From Artemisia argyi (taxonomy: Eukaryota; Streptophyta; Magnoliopsida; Asterales; Asteraceae): a DNA stretch of 64,000 nucleotides. Of this stretch, positions 25,712-36,506 are shown piece by piece. The notes under the pieces were generated by a model. That model was given only the letters and a program-made list of their open reading frames with translations, was not told the DNA's origin and searched no databases. The position numbers and the translations under genes are program-made. The DNA lies in assembly GCA_030686995.1 (NCBI GenBank), contig CM060685.1, positions 129,109,823 through 129,173,822 on the forward strand, read 5' to 3'. Position 1 is the first letter of the stretch; the number at the start of each line of letters is the position of its first letter.

Positions 25712-28414
25712 ATGGAGACAAAAACCAGTAACTCAAACATTGCTGCTAAGCTTCCAAAGCTTAAGTTGAATGACTTTGAGATGTGGAGGCTAATGATAGA
25801 ACAATTTTTTATGGTCCAAGATTACACACTCTGGAAGATCATTATGGTTGGAAATTCTTTCAAACCAAGTTCTACTTCAGAGATGGTTAATGGCAAGGAA
25901 GTAATTAAGGTCAAGACTGAACCTGTTACTAATGATGAAAGACTTCAACTAAAGAATGATTTGAAGGCCAGAGGTCTGTTGCTGATGACACTTCCCAGAG
26001 ACCAAGTTGTAGCATTCAACAAGTTCAAGACTGCAAAGACTCTCTTTGATGAGATCTGTGAAGTTTTTGGTGGTAATGATTCCACCAAGAAGACTCAAAA
26101 GACCCTGCTGAAGCAAACTTATGAAAACTTTGGTTCAACAAGTAATGAATCTCTTGATAGCATCTTCACAAGGCTACAAAAGATTGTTTCTCAACTCACT
26201 GTTTTTGGAATTGAGGTGGAAAAAGAAGACCTCAATCTAAAGTTCTTAAGAAGCTTACCCTCTGAATTTGGAACCAATGTTGCTGTGTGGGAAGATAAGC
26301 CAGAGTTGGAAACCATGAAACTTAATGACTTGTACAATAACTTCAAGGTTATTGAACAAAGGTTGAAGAAAGCTGGCAAGATAAGCTCAAGTTCAGGAAG
26401 TGTAGCACTCATATCATCATCTCTTGATGATAGTTCAGATGAAGAAAGTGATAGTGATGATGACAGTGCTAACATTGTTGTTTCCACTGGTAGTGGAAGT
26501 GTTCCCACTGGTAGCTCAAAGAGACAGATTACAGGGCTTAGTGATACTACTTTTTATGCCTTTATATCAAGTCAAGTGGGTGGTTCAATCCTCAATCATG
26601 AGGATCTGGATCAAATTGATGAAGATGATATGGAGGAGATGGACATTAAATGGCAAGTAGCATTACTAAGCTTGAGGACAAAGAAGTTTTGGAAGAAGAC
26701 TGGAAGAAAGATCAACATCAGTGGCAATGAAACAGTAGGTTTTGACAAAAAGAAGGTGGAGTGCTACAATTGTCATAAGAAGGGGCACTTTGCCAGAGAG
26801 TGTAGGAAGCCAAGGAAGTCTGATAACAGGTCAACTTGGTACAAGCAGGACAAGAAGAAGGAACCTACTACTGATGAGCCAAAGGGGCTATTGGCCATTG
26901 ATGGAGTGAGCTTTGATTGGAGCTTTATGACTAAAGAAGAGGATGATGATTCAGAGTCTGCAATGGTTGCTACAGAGCTTGCACTAATGGCTTTTTCTGA
27001 CTCTGAGGTACAAATTGATAATGCTTGTTCTAAATCCTGTAAGGCCTTAAAAGAGTATGAGAAACTTAAAGCACAATTTAATGAGCAACACATAGAGTTA
27101 ACTCATACTAATTATAACTTATCAAATCATAAAAGAGGCCTAAGTGTTTTAGAAACTCAATTAGAGCATTATAGGGCAAATGAATCTAAGTTCAATGATG
27201 ATATTGCAGTATTGAGAAGAGACTTAGACTATCAGGTTGCTGTTAATAAGGTTCTTAGAGAAGAAATAGAAAAAGTTAAAGTGGCTAGTGAGAATATAAT
27301 GATAACTAAGCAAACACTGGATCATCAATCCAAGTGTATTGATAAAATTTGGGAAGCCCAAATTGTGAGCAAAGCTAAATCAGGTCTTGGATACAAAACT
27401 GTTCCACCACCTCTAAGAGGTGTTCCATCACCTCCTGGCATTGACTTAGCTCACACAGGTTTAGAAGAATTCCAGGAACCAACCATGACCTATGGACCAA
27501 AATTTGTTAAACCAGTTGAAATTGAAAAAGTTCAGGTTGAGGTTGATGTATTTGATAGTGCTAGTGACTCATCTCTTAAAGATGAAAATTTAAATGTTGA
27601 GTCTAAACCTAGTGTTCCTGAGAATGTTAAAGTGGAGGTTAAGAAAAGTATTCCTGATGTAGTCAAAGAGAAGCCTATGTCACAACCTAATTTCACTAGG
27701 CCCACTACTAGATATGCAGAGATGTACAGAAGTAGGTCACAAACTCCTAGGGGTAATATGAAGAGTTGGAATCATGTCAAATCTAGGCAATTTGGTAGTG
27801 ACTTTGTGTTCAATAACAAACCCTGTCATATATGTGGTAGCTTTGACCATTTAGCTAAAGACTGTACCTACCACTTGGGAAGAAGGGAAGTGTTTGGGAA
27901 TACTTGGGTGAATAGATACAATGCTAATAACTTGACTCATCCAAATCCACTTAGCAAGATGATTCTCAGGTCTGTTTTGCTTCATTCTGGCATCAAACCT
28001 ATTTCTACTGCTAGACCAGCAGTTGCCACTGCCAGACATAACAACAGAATTTACCCTAAGCCCCCTGTTACTACTTTTGTTAAATCTACTCAAACAGGGA
28101 AAAAGACCAATTTTGAAAAGAAAGTTAACAATAATCAGAAGTGGGTACCTAAAATTTCTAAGCCAGCAGTTTCCACTACTAAGGCAGCAGTTACCACTGC
28201 AAGGCCAAAGGTTACCACTGGTAGGTCTGTTAACAAGAAAAGGGTAAATGTGGGAAATGCTGTTAACGCCTCAGCACGTTGGGAATGGAAACCAAAAGGA
28301 ACCATCACCTCAAACAATCCCAATGGTGTATCAATGACCTTTGATAGATATAATTATATTGATACACGAGGCAGATCCAAGTCATTTGTGGCTTGGGTCC
28401 CCAAAAGGAACTAA
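25712..28414 (+). CDS. copia gag polyprotein
   Basis: 900 residues from ATG at 25712 to TAA at 28412. The N-terminal ~240 residues form the usual copia capsid region (MWRLMIEQFFMVQDYTLW; LKFLRSLPSEF). A CCHC zinc knuckle (CYNCHKKGHFAREC) starts at residue 351 and a second CCHC (CHICGSFDHLAKDC) at about 705, separated by a coiled-coil-like segment. The protein packages the element's RNA in cytoplasmic particles. It is long for copia gag because of the coiled coil and a Thr/Ser-rich tail; several tail codons come from the dispersed TTACCACTGC motif. The ORF looks intact. Confidence 0.92.
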   Translation: METKTSNSNIAAKLPKLKLNDFEMWRLMIEQFFMVQDYTLWKIIMVGNSFKPSSTSEMVNGKEVIKVKTEPVTNDERLQLKNDLKARGLLLMTLPRDQVVAFNKFKTAKTLFDEICEVFGGNDSTKKTQKTLLKQTYENFGSTSNESLDSIFTRLQKIVSQLTVFGIEVEKEDLNLKFLRSLPSEFGTNVAVWEDKPELETMKLNDLYNNFKVIEQRLKKAGKISSSSGSVALISSSLDDSSDEESDSDDDSANIVVSTGSGSVPTGSSKRQITGLSDTTFYAFISSQVGGSILNHEDLDQIDEDDMEEMDIKWQVALLSLRTKKFWKKTGRKINISGNETVGFDKKKVECYNCHKKGHFARECRKPRKSDNRSTWYKQDKKKEPTTDEPKGLLAIDGVSFDWSFMTKEEDDDSESAMVATELALMAFSDSEVQIDNACSKSCKALKEYEKLKAQFNEQHIELTHTNYNLSNHKRGLSVLETQLEHYRANESKFNDDIAVLRRDLDYQVAVNKVLREEIEKVKVASENIMITKQTLDHQSKCIDKIWEAQIVSKAKSGLGYKTVPPPLRGVPSPPGIDLAHTGLEEFQEPTMTYGPKFVKPVEIEKVQVEVDVFDSASDSSLKDENLNVESKPSVPENVKVEVKKSIPDVVKEKPMSQPNFTRPTTRYAEMYRSRSQTPRGNMKSWNHVKSRQFGSDFVFNNKPCHICGSFDHLAKDCTYHLGRREVFGNTWVNRYNANNLTHPNPLSKMILRSVLLHSGIKPISTARPAVATARHNNRIYPKPPVTTFVKSTQTGKKTNFEKKVNNNQKWVPKISKPAVSTTKAAVTTARPKVTTGRSVNKKRVNVGNAVNASARWEWKPKGTITSNNPNGVSMTFDRYNYIDTRGRSKSFVAWVPKRN

Positions 28415-31400
28415 TTCCTTTATTTTGTGTGCAGGGACATTCAAAGACTACTAATGATCAAGGATACTCAGACAGTGGATGTTCTAGGCACATGACTGGC
28501 AATAAGTCTTATCTTTCAGACTTTCAACCTTATGATGGACAATTTGTCAGCTTTGGAGGAGGAATTGGTGGCAAAGTTTCTGGCAAAGGAATAATCAAGG
28601 CTGGAAACATTGATTTTGAAGATGTGCAGTATGTGAAAGAGCTCAAGTACAACCTCTTTAGTGTGTCACAGATGTGTGACAAAAAGCATAGAGTTCTATT
28701 CACAGAAGATGAATGCTATATCTTATCTAAGGATTATAAGCTTCCAGAAGAATGTGACATTTTGCTTAAAATCCCTAGAAAAGGAAATTTGTATAGCATT
28801 GACATGCAGAACATAGTGGCTAATAATGATGTTACTTGCTTGCTTGCTAAAGCCACTTTGGATGAATCAATGCTTTGGCATAGAAGACTTGGTCATGTTA
28901 ACTTCAAGACCATCAACAAGATTGTGAAAGATGGCCTTGTCAGAGGACTACCAGAGAAAAGATTTGAAAATGACCAAACTTGTGTTGCCTGTCTCAAAGG
29001 AAAGCAACACAGAGCTTCATGCAAGACCAAGGCATTCAATTCAATCAATCATCCACTTTTTATGCTGCATATGGACTTGTTTGGTCCTATCTCTGTGAGC
29101 AGCATAAATTTGAAGAAACATTGTCTTGTTGTGACTGATGACTTCAATAGATTCACATGGGTTTTCTTTTTAAGTACCAAAGATGAAACCACAGGCATCC
29201 TTAAGACATTCATCACTCAAGTTGAAAATCAATTTGAAAAGAAAATCAAGATCATCAGGTGTGACAATGGGACAGAGTTCAAGAATAAAGTTATGGATGA
29301 TTTCTGCAGAGACAAAGGTATTAAAAGAGAATTTAGTGTTGCCAGAACTCCTCAACAAAATAGAGTTGCAGAAAGAAGAAATAGAACACTAATTGAGGCT
29401 GCTAGAACCATGTTAGCTGATTCCAAGCTTCCAGTGACTTTTTGGGCTGAAGCAGTTAACACTGCTTGTTACATTCAGAATAGGGTTTTAGTGGTCAAAA
29501 CAAAGAACAAGACACCTTATGAGTTGTACAGAGGAAGACCTCCTACTTTGGAGTTTATGAGGCCATTTGGGTGTCATGTTACTATTCTCAATACCATTGA
29601 TCATCTGGGCAAATTTGAAGAAAAGTCAGATGAAGGCTTCTTTGTTGGATACTCTATGGTTAGTAAGGCTTTTAGAGTCTATAACTTAAGAACAAAGAAG
29701 ATTGAAGAGAACTTGCATGTTCAGTTTCTTGAAAATAAAGCAAACATGGCAGGTTCAGGTCCAGATTGGCTATTTGATCTTGAAACATTATCAAATACAA
29801 TGAATTATGTTCCTCTCACTTCAAATACTGGAGACAAAGATCTTGAAGATTCAGAAGAATTCATTGATGAAGATGAAGCTTGCAAAGATGATGAAGATCA
29901 AATTGTTATGCCACTTTGAGACTTTGGTGATAATTCTGAAAAACCAATTGATGCAGATGGTGTGAATAAAGAAATTCCTACTAGCAGTGGAAACTCAATT
30001 TCCACTGCTACACCAGAAGTTTCCACTGTAAGCCCAAATGTGGATCATACTTCTCAGGAATCACCAAGTGATGATGTACAGATCTCAAACATGCCTACAA
30101 CATATGATATTCCTAGCACATCACAGTCTACCATTCACAAAGTGCATCCACTTGATAATGTTATTGGTGAACTTCAATCAGGTGTGAAGACTAGAAGACA
30201 GACAAAGAAAGATGATATTCATGGGTTCATAAGTGAAGTGTATGAGTCCAAGAAACATAGCAAGAAGAATGAGTGTTTGTTTTTCTGCTTTCTTTCACAG
30301 GTGGAGCCTAAGAATGTATATATGGCTCTAGGAGAATCTAGTTGGGTTGAAGCTATACAAGAAGAGTTGTTGCAGTTTAAACTTCAAAAGGTTTGGGTTC
30401 TTTGTGACTTGCCTGATGGTATGAAGGTCATTGGTACAAAATGGGTTTTCAGAAATAAGAAAGATGAAAGAGGCATTGTAATCAGGAACAAAGCTAGATT
30501 GGTTGCTCAAGGATACACTCAAGAGGAGGGTATTGATTATGAAGAAGTGTTTGCTCCTGTTGCAAGAAGTGAGGCTATTAGATTGTTCTTAGCCTATGCA
30601 TCATTTATGGGCTTTACAGTCTATCAAATGGATGTTAAAAGTGCCTTTCTGTATGGAACTATTGATGAGGAGGTATATGTCTCTCAACCTCCAGGCTTTG
30701 AAGATCCTCAACACCCAAATAAAGTTTACAAAGTGGTTAAGGCTCTTTATGGCTTACATCAGGCTCCAAGGAAGTGGTATGAAACCTTAGCTAATTATTT
30801 ATTGAATAATGGGTTTCATAGAGGTAAAATTGATCAAACTTTGTTCATCAAGAAAGACAAGGGTGATATCCTACTTGTGCAAGTATATGTTGATGATATT
30901 ATCTTTGGATCTACTAAACAAGAGATGTGCAAAGAGTTTGAGAAGCTAATGAAAGATGAATTTCAAATGAGTTCAATGGGACAACTTACATTCTTTTTGG
31001 GGCTACAAGTACAACAGAGTAAGGAAGGCATATTTATCAGCCAAGACAAGTATGTGGCTGAGATTATTAAGAAGTTCAAGTTTACTGATGCAAAATCTTC
31101 CAATACCCCTGCTGACAAGACCACTCACTTATTGTTGAAGAATGCAAGTGGTGCTAATGTTGATGTTCACACTTACAGATCTATGATTGGATCTTTGATG
31201 TATCTTACTTCATCAAGGCCAGACATCATGTTTGCTGTATGTGCTTGTGCAAGATTTCAAGTGACTCCAAAGACATCACATATGACAGCAGTGGAAAAGA
31301 TTTTTAGGTACTTGAAGACTTATCCAAATCTTGGATTATGGTATCCAAGAGACTCTCCAATGGAATTGATCACATACTCAGATAGTGACTATGCTGGTGC

Positions 31401-31830
31401 AAGTTTGGATAGAAGATCAACTACTGGAGGATGTTAATTTCTTGGATGTAGATTGGTGTCATGGCAGTGCAAGAAGCAAACTATGGTGGCTACTTCAACC
31501 ACTGAAGCAGAATATGTTGCAGCTGCTAGTTGTTGTGCTCAAATCCTTTGGCTTCAGAATCAATTATTGGACTATGGGTACAATTTCATGAACACCATTA
31601 TCTATATAGACAATAGTAGTACCATATGCATTATTAAAAATCCTGTGCAACACACTAAAACTAAACATATTGAAATTAGACATCACTTTATTAGAGATTG
31701 TTTTGAGAAAAAGCTTATTAATGTTGTCAAGATTCATACTGATGACAATTATGCTGATTTATTAACAAAAGGGGTTGATGTGGGTAGGTTTCAATACTTG
31801 GTAACAGGTATTGGAATGCTCAATCCATAA
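28393..31830 (+). pseudogene. copia pol: protease, integrase, RT, RNase H (two stops)
   Basis: The frame is -1 relative to gag and overlaps its last 22 bases. It is open to a stop at 31828 except for TGA at 29917 and TAA at 31435. In order: protease-like SDSGCSRHMTG (Asp ~residue 27), zinc region (WHRRLGH ... CVACLKGKQ), integrase core (HMDLFGP, RCDNGTEF, VAERRNR), RT with [10 protein letters not shown] (about 30885), and RNase H ([25 protein letters not shown]). The TGA lies in the linker between integrase and RT, the TAA within RNase H. Both fit C-to-T changes. A branch-point-like CTAAT and acceptor-like TTTTGTGTGCAG (28415-28436) span the gag stop. Confidence 0.92.
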
Positions 31831-32106
31831 ACTTTTGATGTCTAAATACTTTTCAGTGTTGGAGGATACTCTTTTTAGGTACTAATATTGTTTGTATTGT
31901 ATGTATGGTTTTCTACTAACTTGTATGCAGAGTTATCAAGTGCACAGTGGTAATTAACATACAACAGTGGAAAGATTGGTGATAATAACAAGAACACAAG
32001 AGTACTTTTATTGATTATTCAGAAAGAGTACATCACAACCATTATGAAAACATTGTCACCTAAACAAGAAAATCATTACATTTGACATAACCCTATAACC
32101 TAACAC
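31831..32106. other. Spacer after pol in the nested copia element
   Basis: No ORF. Contains two inverted copies of the dispersed motif (ACAGTGGTAA at 31944, ACAGTGGAAA at 31964) and the presumed 3' end of the minus-strand unit. Confidence 0.5.
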
Positions 32107-32553
32107 CTACTCCATAGGTTTCTTTCCTTTTCCCTCATACTGCTGCTTGCCTTTGGAAATTTTCTTTCTCTTGTCATCAAAAGAGAGTTGTTTCCTTGGA
32201 CAAGCAAGTCACAGAACTTGCTTGGGAGGCCTTGGTGCTTGAGTAGGCTTGTCTACAGTTGGCCACTTCATGTTGTTTATTGCAGATGTCAATGCTGTGG
32301 TAAGGGCCTTTGGGAGTTCCTTGGAAAGATCAAAAGTTGGGTCATTGTCATCATCTGATGAAGAGCTGGAATAAATCTCAAGAGATGGAGCAGGATCAGC
32401 TGATATCTTCTTATTTGGCTTCTTGCTTGAAGATGTGGCAGTTGCAGACTTTGGTGGAAAATATCCACTCCATCCAGAAGAAAGTTCTTCAAAATCTGAG
32501 TAGTAGCTGATTTCCTCATCAGAGGAGATGTAGATAAGTGGAAACCAACTCAT
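32107..32553 (-). pseudogene. Antisense ORF inside the copia element (one stop)
   Basis: On the strand opposite gag and pol, ATG at 32553 opens a 148-codon frame to TAG at 32107, interrupted by a TGA at 32209. The N-terminal part is acidic and Ser-rich (YISSDEEISYYSDFEEL; SSSSSDDDNDPTFD), the middle has KALTTALTSAINNMKWP, and the segment after the TGA is basic (CPRKQLSFDDKRKKISKGK), like a nuclear-localisation region. Because composition stays protein-like after the stop, the TGA looks recent (C-to-T). A TATA box and short leader lie upstream. I recognise no domain. Antisense extra ORFs are known in some plant LTR elements; a role such as transcriptional control is only a guess. Confidence 0.65.
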
Positions 32554-32619
32554 GATGCTGTATAGGGTTTGTGTTTATTGAAGAAGATTGTTGATGAAAG
32601 ATAAAAGATGTTGAGCCCC

Positions 32620-32627
32620 TTTTATAT
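32620..32627 (-). promoter_or_regulatory. TATA box for the antisense ORF
   Basis: The minus strand reads GCATATAAAAGGGGCTCAAC. TATAAAA is about 70 bases before the antisense ATG, leaving a leader of roughly 40 bases if transcription starts ~30 bases downstream. Confidence 0.55.
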
Positions 32628-32872
32628 GCAAAGTCAAGGTCGAATTCTAATTAATGAAGGATATTTACTCCTACTTGTTTTGGTAGGTTGGAGGAGTAAA
32701 TTTGGTTATTATCGGGTTGACTTTTGGAAGATATTTTTATGAATAGTAACTTGGTTAAAAAGTTACTTTGGGTTAAGTTTTATGGGTTAAGTTGAGTTGC
32801 TACTTACAACCCATATTATTGGAGTCATTGGAGTAATAAGGTGTGTAACATAGACACACAACAATTGGTTAT

Positions 32873-33092
32873 TGATTCACCATGTCTAATCCACATAAGA
32901 ATCAACTAGTCCAGAGCAAACGGCTACTGGTAAAGACTTCTCAAATCCGTTTATGGTTGATAGTTTACCAAAAACTAGGTTATCAACTCACCATACATCC
33001 ATGTGATCAAGAGTTAGCTAGTCCATAGCAAACGGCTAATGGTAAAGACATATCAAATCCATTGATAGCTGATAGTTTGCTAAAAACTATAA
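32873..33092 (+). repeat. Two ~107-bp imperfect tandem units in the copia spacer
   Basis: Homologous to 1076-1300. Units share AGCAAACGGCTA(C/A)TGG and GATAGTTT(A/G)C(C/T)AAAAACTA. They lie between the antisense promoter and the extra sense ORF. A T-tract (33137-33158) and four dispersed motifs follow before the ORF. Confidence 0.8.
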
Positions 33093-33480
33093 TAAGAGCA
33101 GCAAATTTTCACGTTTTATTAACCACTGCTCTTTGATTTTTTTTTTTTTTTTTTTTTTGTGAAAATTTTACCACTGCTAGTTCATCAGTTACCACTGCAA
33201 GAGTAATTTTTCCACTGATGACTAGCCGTTACAACTGTTGTGTCAGTAATCTATTTTTTACTAGCCGTTGTAAAATAACCGTCATTCCTTATTAATAGGG
33301 TAAAATCTTTTGTGAATTATCTACTTACTTATTATAAATTATTCTTTTTCAAAGATAATTCTTTCCAAAGATAATTCACATTGCGCAACCTCCTCAAACC
33401 CTATTAGTATAAATTGATCATTATACGGCTTGCTTTTTATCTTGATTACTAACACTTTTATTCTCTTTTTCACAAATATC

Positions 33481-36417
33481 ATGGCGATTCTAAAATTTGT
33501 CGAGGAGCAAAACCAAGTGGCCTACTTACAAAAGTCCAATGAGAAGAGTGGCCCTGTTTTTCATCAGATTGTGGATTTTCTAAATACAACTCATATAAGG
33601 TATGCCTTAACTATTAATCCCACAATCTATGTCTCTCATATCAAACAGTTCTGGAACACTGTGGAGTCCATAACTCTTGAACAGGGAGACACACAAGAAT
33701 CTGTGGATGCTCTAAGAGCCACAGTTGATGGGGTAACTATTGATGTTACTGAGTCATCCTTGAGGAGAATTCTCCAATTGGATGATCTCAATGGTATCAT
33801 CACATTACCCAATTCAGATATTTTGGCCAATATTGCTTTAATGGGGTATGATACATCTGAACAAAAAGTTACTTTCAGAAAAAGATGTTTTTGTCCCCAT
33901 TGGAGATTTTTAATTCATACTCTTTTACATTGTCTAAGTCCTAAGAAAACATCTTATGAACAATTTGCATCAACCATGGCTTATCCTTTGGTTTGTTTGG
34001 CAACAGATAGGACTTTCAATTTTTCAAAGTTTATTTTCAATAATATGAAAGGCAATGTAAAGAGTCAATATAAATTTTTGATGTATCAAAGGTTTGTGCA
34101 AGCAGTGTTAAATGAGTTTCAACTGCGACCTCACAAAAGAATTTATGAACCTTCCACTCTTAAGCCAAAAGTTTTTCAAAATATGTCTAAGGCTTCAGAA
34201 CTTTGGAATGGGCAGGTTCATCCACTTTTCCCTCAAATGCTTGCTAAAATTTTTCAAGTACAGGGTGAGGATGCATCAATCCCAGCTGCATCTCAAAACA
34301 CACCCAATATTGTTGTTCTACTCATTCAACATACCCCTGCAGTCACTCACACTTATGAGAGAAAGTCTAAACAGCCAACTTCTCTCATCTCAACATTGCA
34401 TGTTGCTGAGCCATTTGGTTTAGGAACAAGCAGTGGTGGTTCAAGGCTTAATCCTAGTCCAACTAGGGAAGAGCCTGAATCAATGCCTCATGATTCACCT
34501 CTCCCAGCAAGTTACACAGTTGGAAGTGATGAAGGCAGTGTGCAACAAAATGAATTGATGGATATTTGTACCAAATTAGTCAAGCAGGTTCAAGCTCTGG
34601 AGAAAGACCTGGCACAGATCAAAGAACAACATGCCACAGAGCTGAATCAATTAAAGGCTGAGATTCAAAAATTGCAAATTGAAGTTGAGAATCTCAAGAA
34701 GAAAAGATCTCAGGTGGTATTATCATCATCTTCACCTTCGGATGAGTTTTCTGCAAGTTCTACTAAAGTTTTGGGAGATTCTTCCAAACAGGGGAGGAAT
34801 CCAAATGCAGAGCTTAAGGGGAGGAGTAAAAATTTTGAAAAAGAGTTTGCTGAGCTTCCTGATTCTGATAATGCTCAAGCAAAAGATGATGTAGCTGAGA
34901 CTGAGGGGAGGAAATTGGATTTTGAAGATATGGATGATGATGCAGGTTTTAACTTTGATGATTTAGTTGGAACTGCTCAACCAATTTCCACTGAAGCAGA
35001 ACAAGTTCCCACTGATCAACAAATTACCACTGCATGTGAAAATGTTCCCACTGCTAGTCAAGAAATTACCACTGCAGAGGAAGAAGCTGCCAGAAGAAGA
35101 TTAGTTAAAGGAAAGGCTATTGTAATTGCTTCAGATCAAGAGTCAAGAAAGATTTCTAAGTATGAACAAGCTCAGATTGATTTTGATGCAAGGTTAGCAG
35201 AGCAACAACAAGCTGAAGAGTATGAAAGAAAGAAAAAGCTTAAAGAAGATGAAGTTGCTAGCTTTATGGAAGCAACTAGGCTGGATAAACTTGAAGCTGT
35301 AATGGCAGAACCTATTTCAAGTGTCTCACCAACTGTCATGCATGAGAAACCTCCATTGTTTACCTATGTGCCTACAGAAGAAGATATTGATTATTTGATT
35401 AACAATGATCAAATAATTAGGAAGAAGGCTATTGAATTGATTGCAAATACAACCTTGGATGAAGAACAAAGGTCTGCTCAACTTAAAGATTTCATTCAAA
35501 TGAAGAATCAGCAGGCTCTTGACCAAATCATTGGGGATGTTAGAAAAGGTCAAAAGAAGCCAAGGAAACTTACAAAGGCACAAATTATTGCTGAGATGAA
35601 GACTTTTTTTTGTCATGTTGGTAATATGAAGATGGGTCAATTCAAAGGAATGTCACATGATCAGATTGAAGGTATTTACTACAGAATCAAAAGACAAGAT
35701 AGTAAATTCATTCCAATAGATCAAGAACCATTATCTATGAAGACAAAAAGGACTGGAGTGAGTCTTGAATCAAAAGAAGCAAAGAAGTTGAAGACTCAGA
35801 AATCATCTCAAGAAAAAGAAGGTCCTAGCAAGTTGATTGAAGAGCAAGTGACAAACATGTTGTTCATAGAAACTGATGTACTTAATATTGAACCTCTACA
35901 AGCAAAATATCCAGTAATTGGTTGGGAAATCTTTTCTGATAGTTTTGGTGTAGCTTGGAAGATCATCAGAAATGGAAGTGTCACAAACATCTGCAGAGAC
36001 TTTGAAGATATTGTGAGATGTTGTGATAGAGAAGATTTGGTTACTTTGTGGAAAATTGTTCAAGATCAGTTTCAGGAGGATGAACTTGTTGATGTCAAAG
36101 CTAAGGAGTTATGGGTTCACTTCAGAAGATTATATGAACCTGATCCAAGTGATAGGTATTGGAGATTTGAAGCTCATGGTACAAGAACTTTGTGGAAATT
36201 CTATGATTTAAGTTCTGTGCATCATGTTTCTACTCAAGATGGAGTTGATGTTTTTATGCTGGCTGAGAAAGAATATCCATTGAGAGATGGAGTATTAACA
36301 GTGATGTTGTCAGAGAAGCTTAGGTGTTGGGAAAGAACTGAAGTCATAGATGATTTGCTGCAAAGGATTTATGATCAAAGTGTGAGAGCTGATAGAGAGT
36401 TAAGAAGAAGAAGATAA
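33481..36417 (+). CDS. Extra ORF of the copia element, 978 residues, unknown function
   Basis: I choose ATG at 33481 (MAILKFVEEQN), the first in-frame start in a good context; the frame opens at 33430. The first ~270 residues form a globular region (FHQIVDFLNTTHIRYALTIN, YVSHIKQFWNTV, LRRILQLDDLNG). Next come low-complexity Ser/Pro sequence, a coiled coil (LVKQVQALEKDLAQIKEQ...), acidic stretches and a Lys/Glu-rich coiled coil. A C-terminal globular part (about residues 790-970) is rich in Trp and aromatics (RLYEPDPSDRYWRFEAHGTR). I recall the N-terminal part from many Asteraceae annotations of retrotransposon-linked proteins. No enzymatic motif, signal peptide or transmembrane helix is evident, so an envelope role is not supported. 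The ORF is intact although pol is not. Confidence 0.85.
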   Translation: MAILKFVEEQNQVAYLQKSNEKSGPVFHQIVDFLNTTHIRYALTINPTIYVSHIKQFWNTVESITLEQGDTQESVDALRATVDGVTIDVTESSLRRILQLDDLNGIITLPNSDILANIALMGYDTSEQKVTFRKRCFCPHWRFLIHTLLHCLSPKKTSYEQFASTMAYPLVCLATDRTFNFSKFIFNNMKGNVKSQYKFLMYQRFVQAVLNEFQLRPHKRIYEPSTLKPKVFQNMSKASELWNGQVHPLFPQMLAKIFQVQGEDASIPAASQNTPNIVVLLIQHTPAVTHTYERKSKQPTSLISTLHVAEPFGLGTSSGGSRLNPSPTREEPESMPHDSPLPASYTVGSDEGSVQQNELMDICTKLVKQVQALEKDLAQIKEQHATELNQLKAEIQKLQIEVENLKKKRSQVVLSSSSPSDEFSASSTKVLGDSSKQGRNPNAELKGRSKNFEKEFAELPDSDNAQAKDDVAETEGRKLDFEDMDDDAGFNFDDLVGTAQPISTEAEQVPTDQQITTACENVPTASQEITTAEEEAARRRLVKGKAIVIASDQESRKISKYEQAQIDFDARLAEQQQAEEYERKKKLKEDEVASFMEATRLDKLEAVMAEPISSVSPTVMHEKPPLFTYVPTEEDIDYLINNDQIIRKKAIELIANTTLDEEQRSAQLKDFIQMKNQQALDQIIGDVRKGQKKPRKLTKAQIIAEMKTFFCHVGNMKMGQFKGMSHDQIEGIYYRIKRQDSKFIPIDQEPLSMKTKRTGVSLESKEAKKLKTQKSSQEKEGPSKLIEEQVTNMLFIETDVLNIEPLQAKYPVIGWEIFSDSFGVAWKIIRNGSVTNICRDFEDIVRCCDREDLVTLWKIVQDQFQEDELVDVKAKELWVHFRRLYEPDPSDRYWRFEAHGTRTLWKFYDLSSVHHVSTQDGVDVFMLAEKEYPLRDGVLTVMLSEKLRCWERTEVIDDLLQRIYDQSVRADRELRRRR

Positions 36418-36506
36418 GTGTTTGGAAGAATTCCCATATCCTCATGTTTATTGATTACTTGAAGAAACTTATTGATTTATGTATTAATCATAAGTTAGGG
36501 GAGGAT
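36418..36506 (+). other. 3' spacer and polypurine tract of the nested copia element
   Basis: AGGGGAGGA (36497-36505) directly precedes the 3' LTR and would prime plus-strand DNA synthesis. It is the same as the tract at 1567-1575. Confidence 0.85.

Noticed and set aside
33481..36417. Envelope-like protein in the position of a SIRE env
   Set aside because: No signal peptide, transmembrane segment or furin-like site is visible; position alone is not enough.
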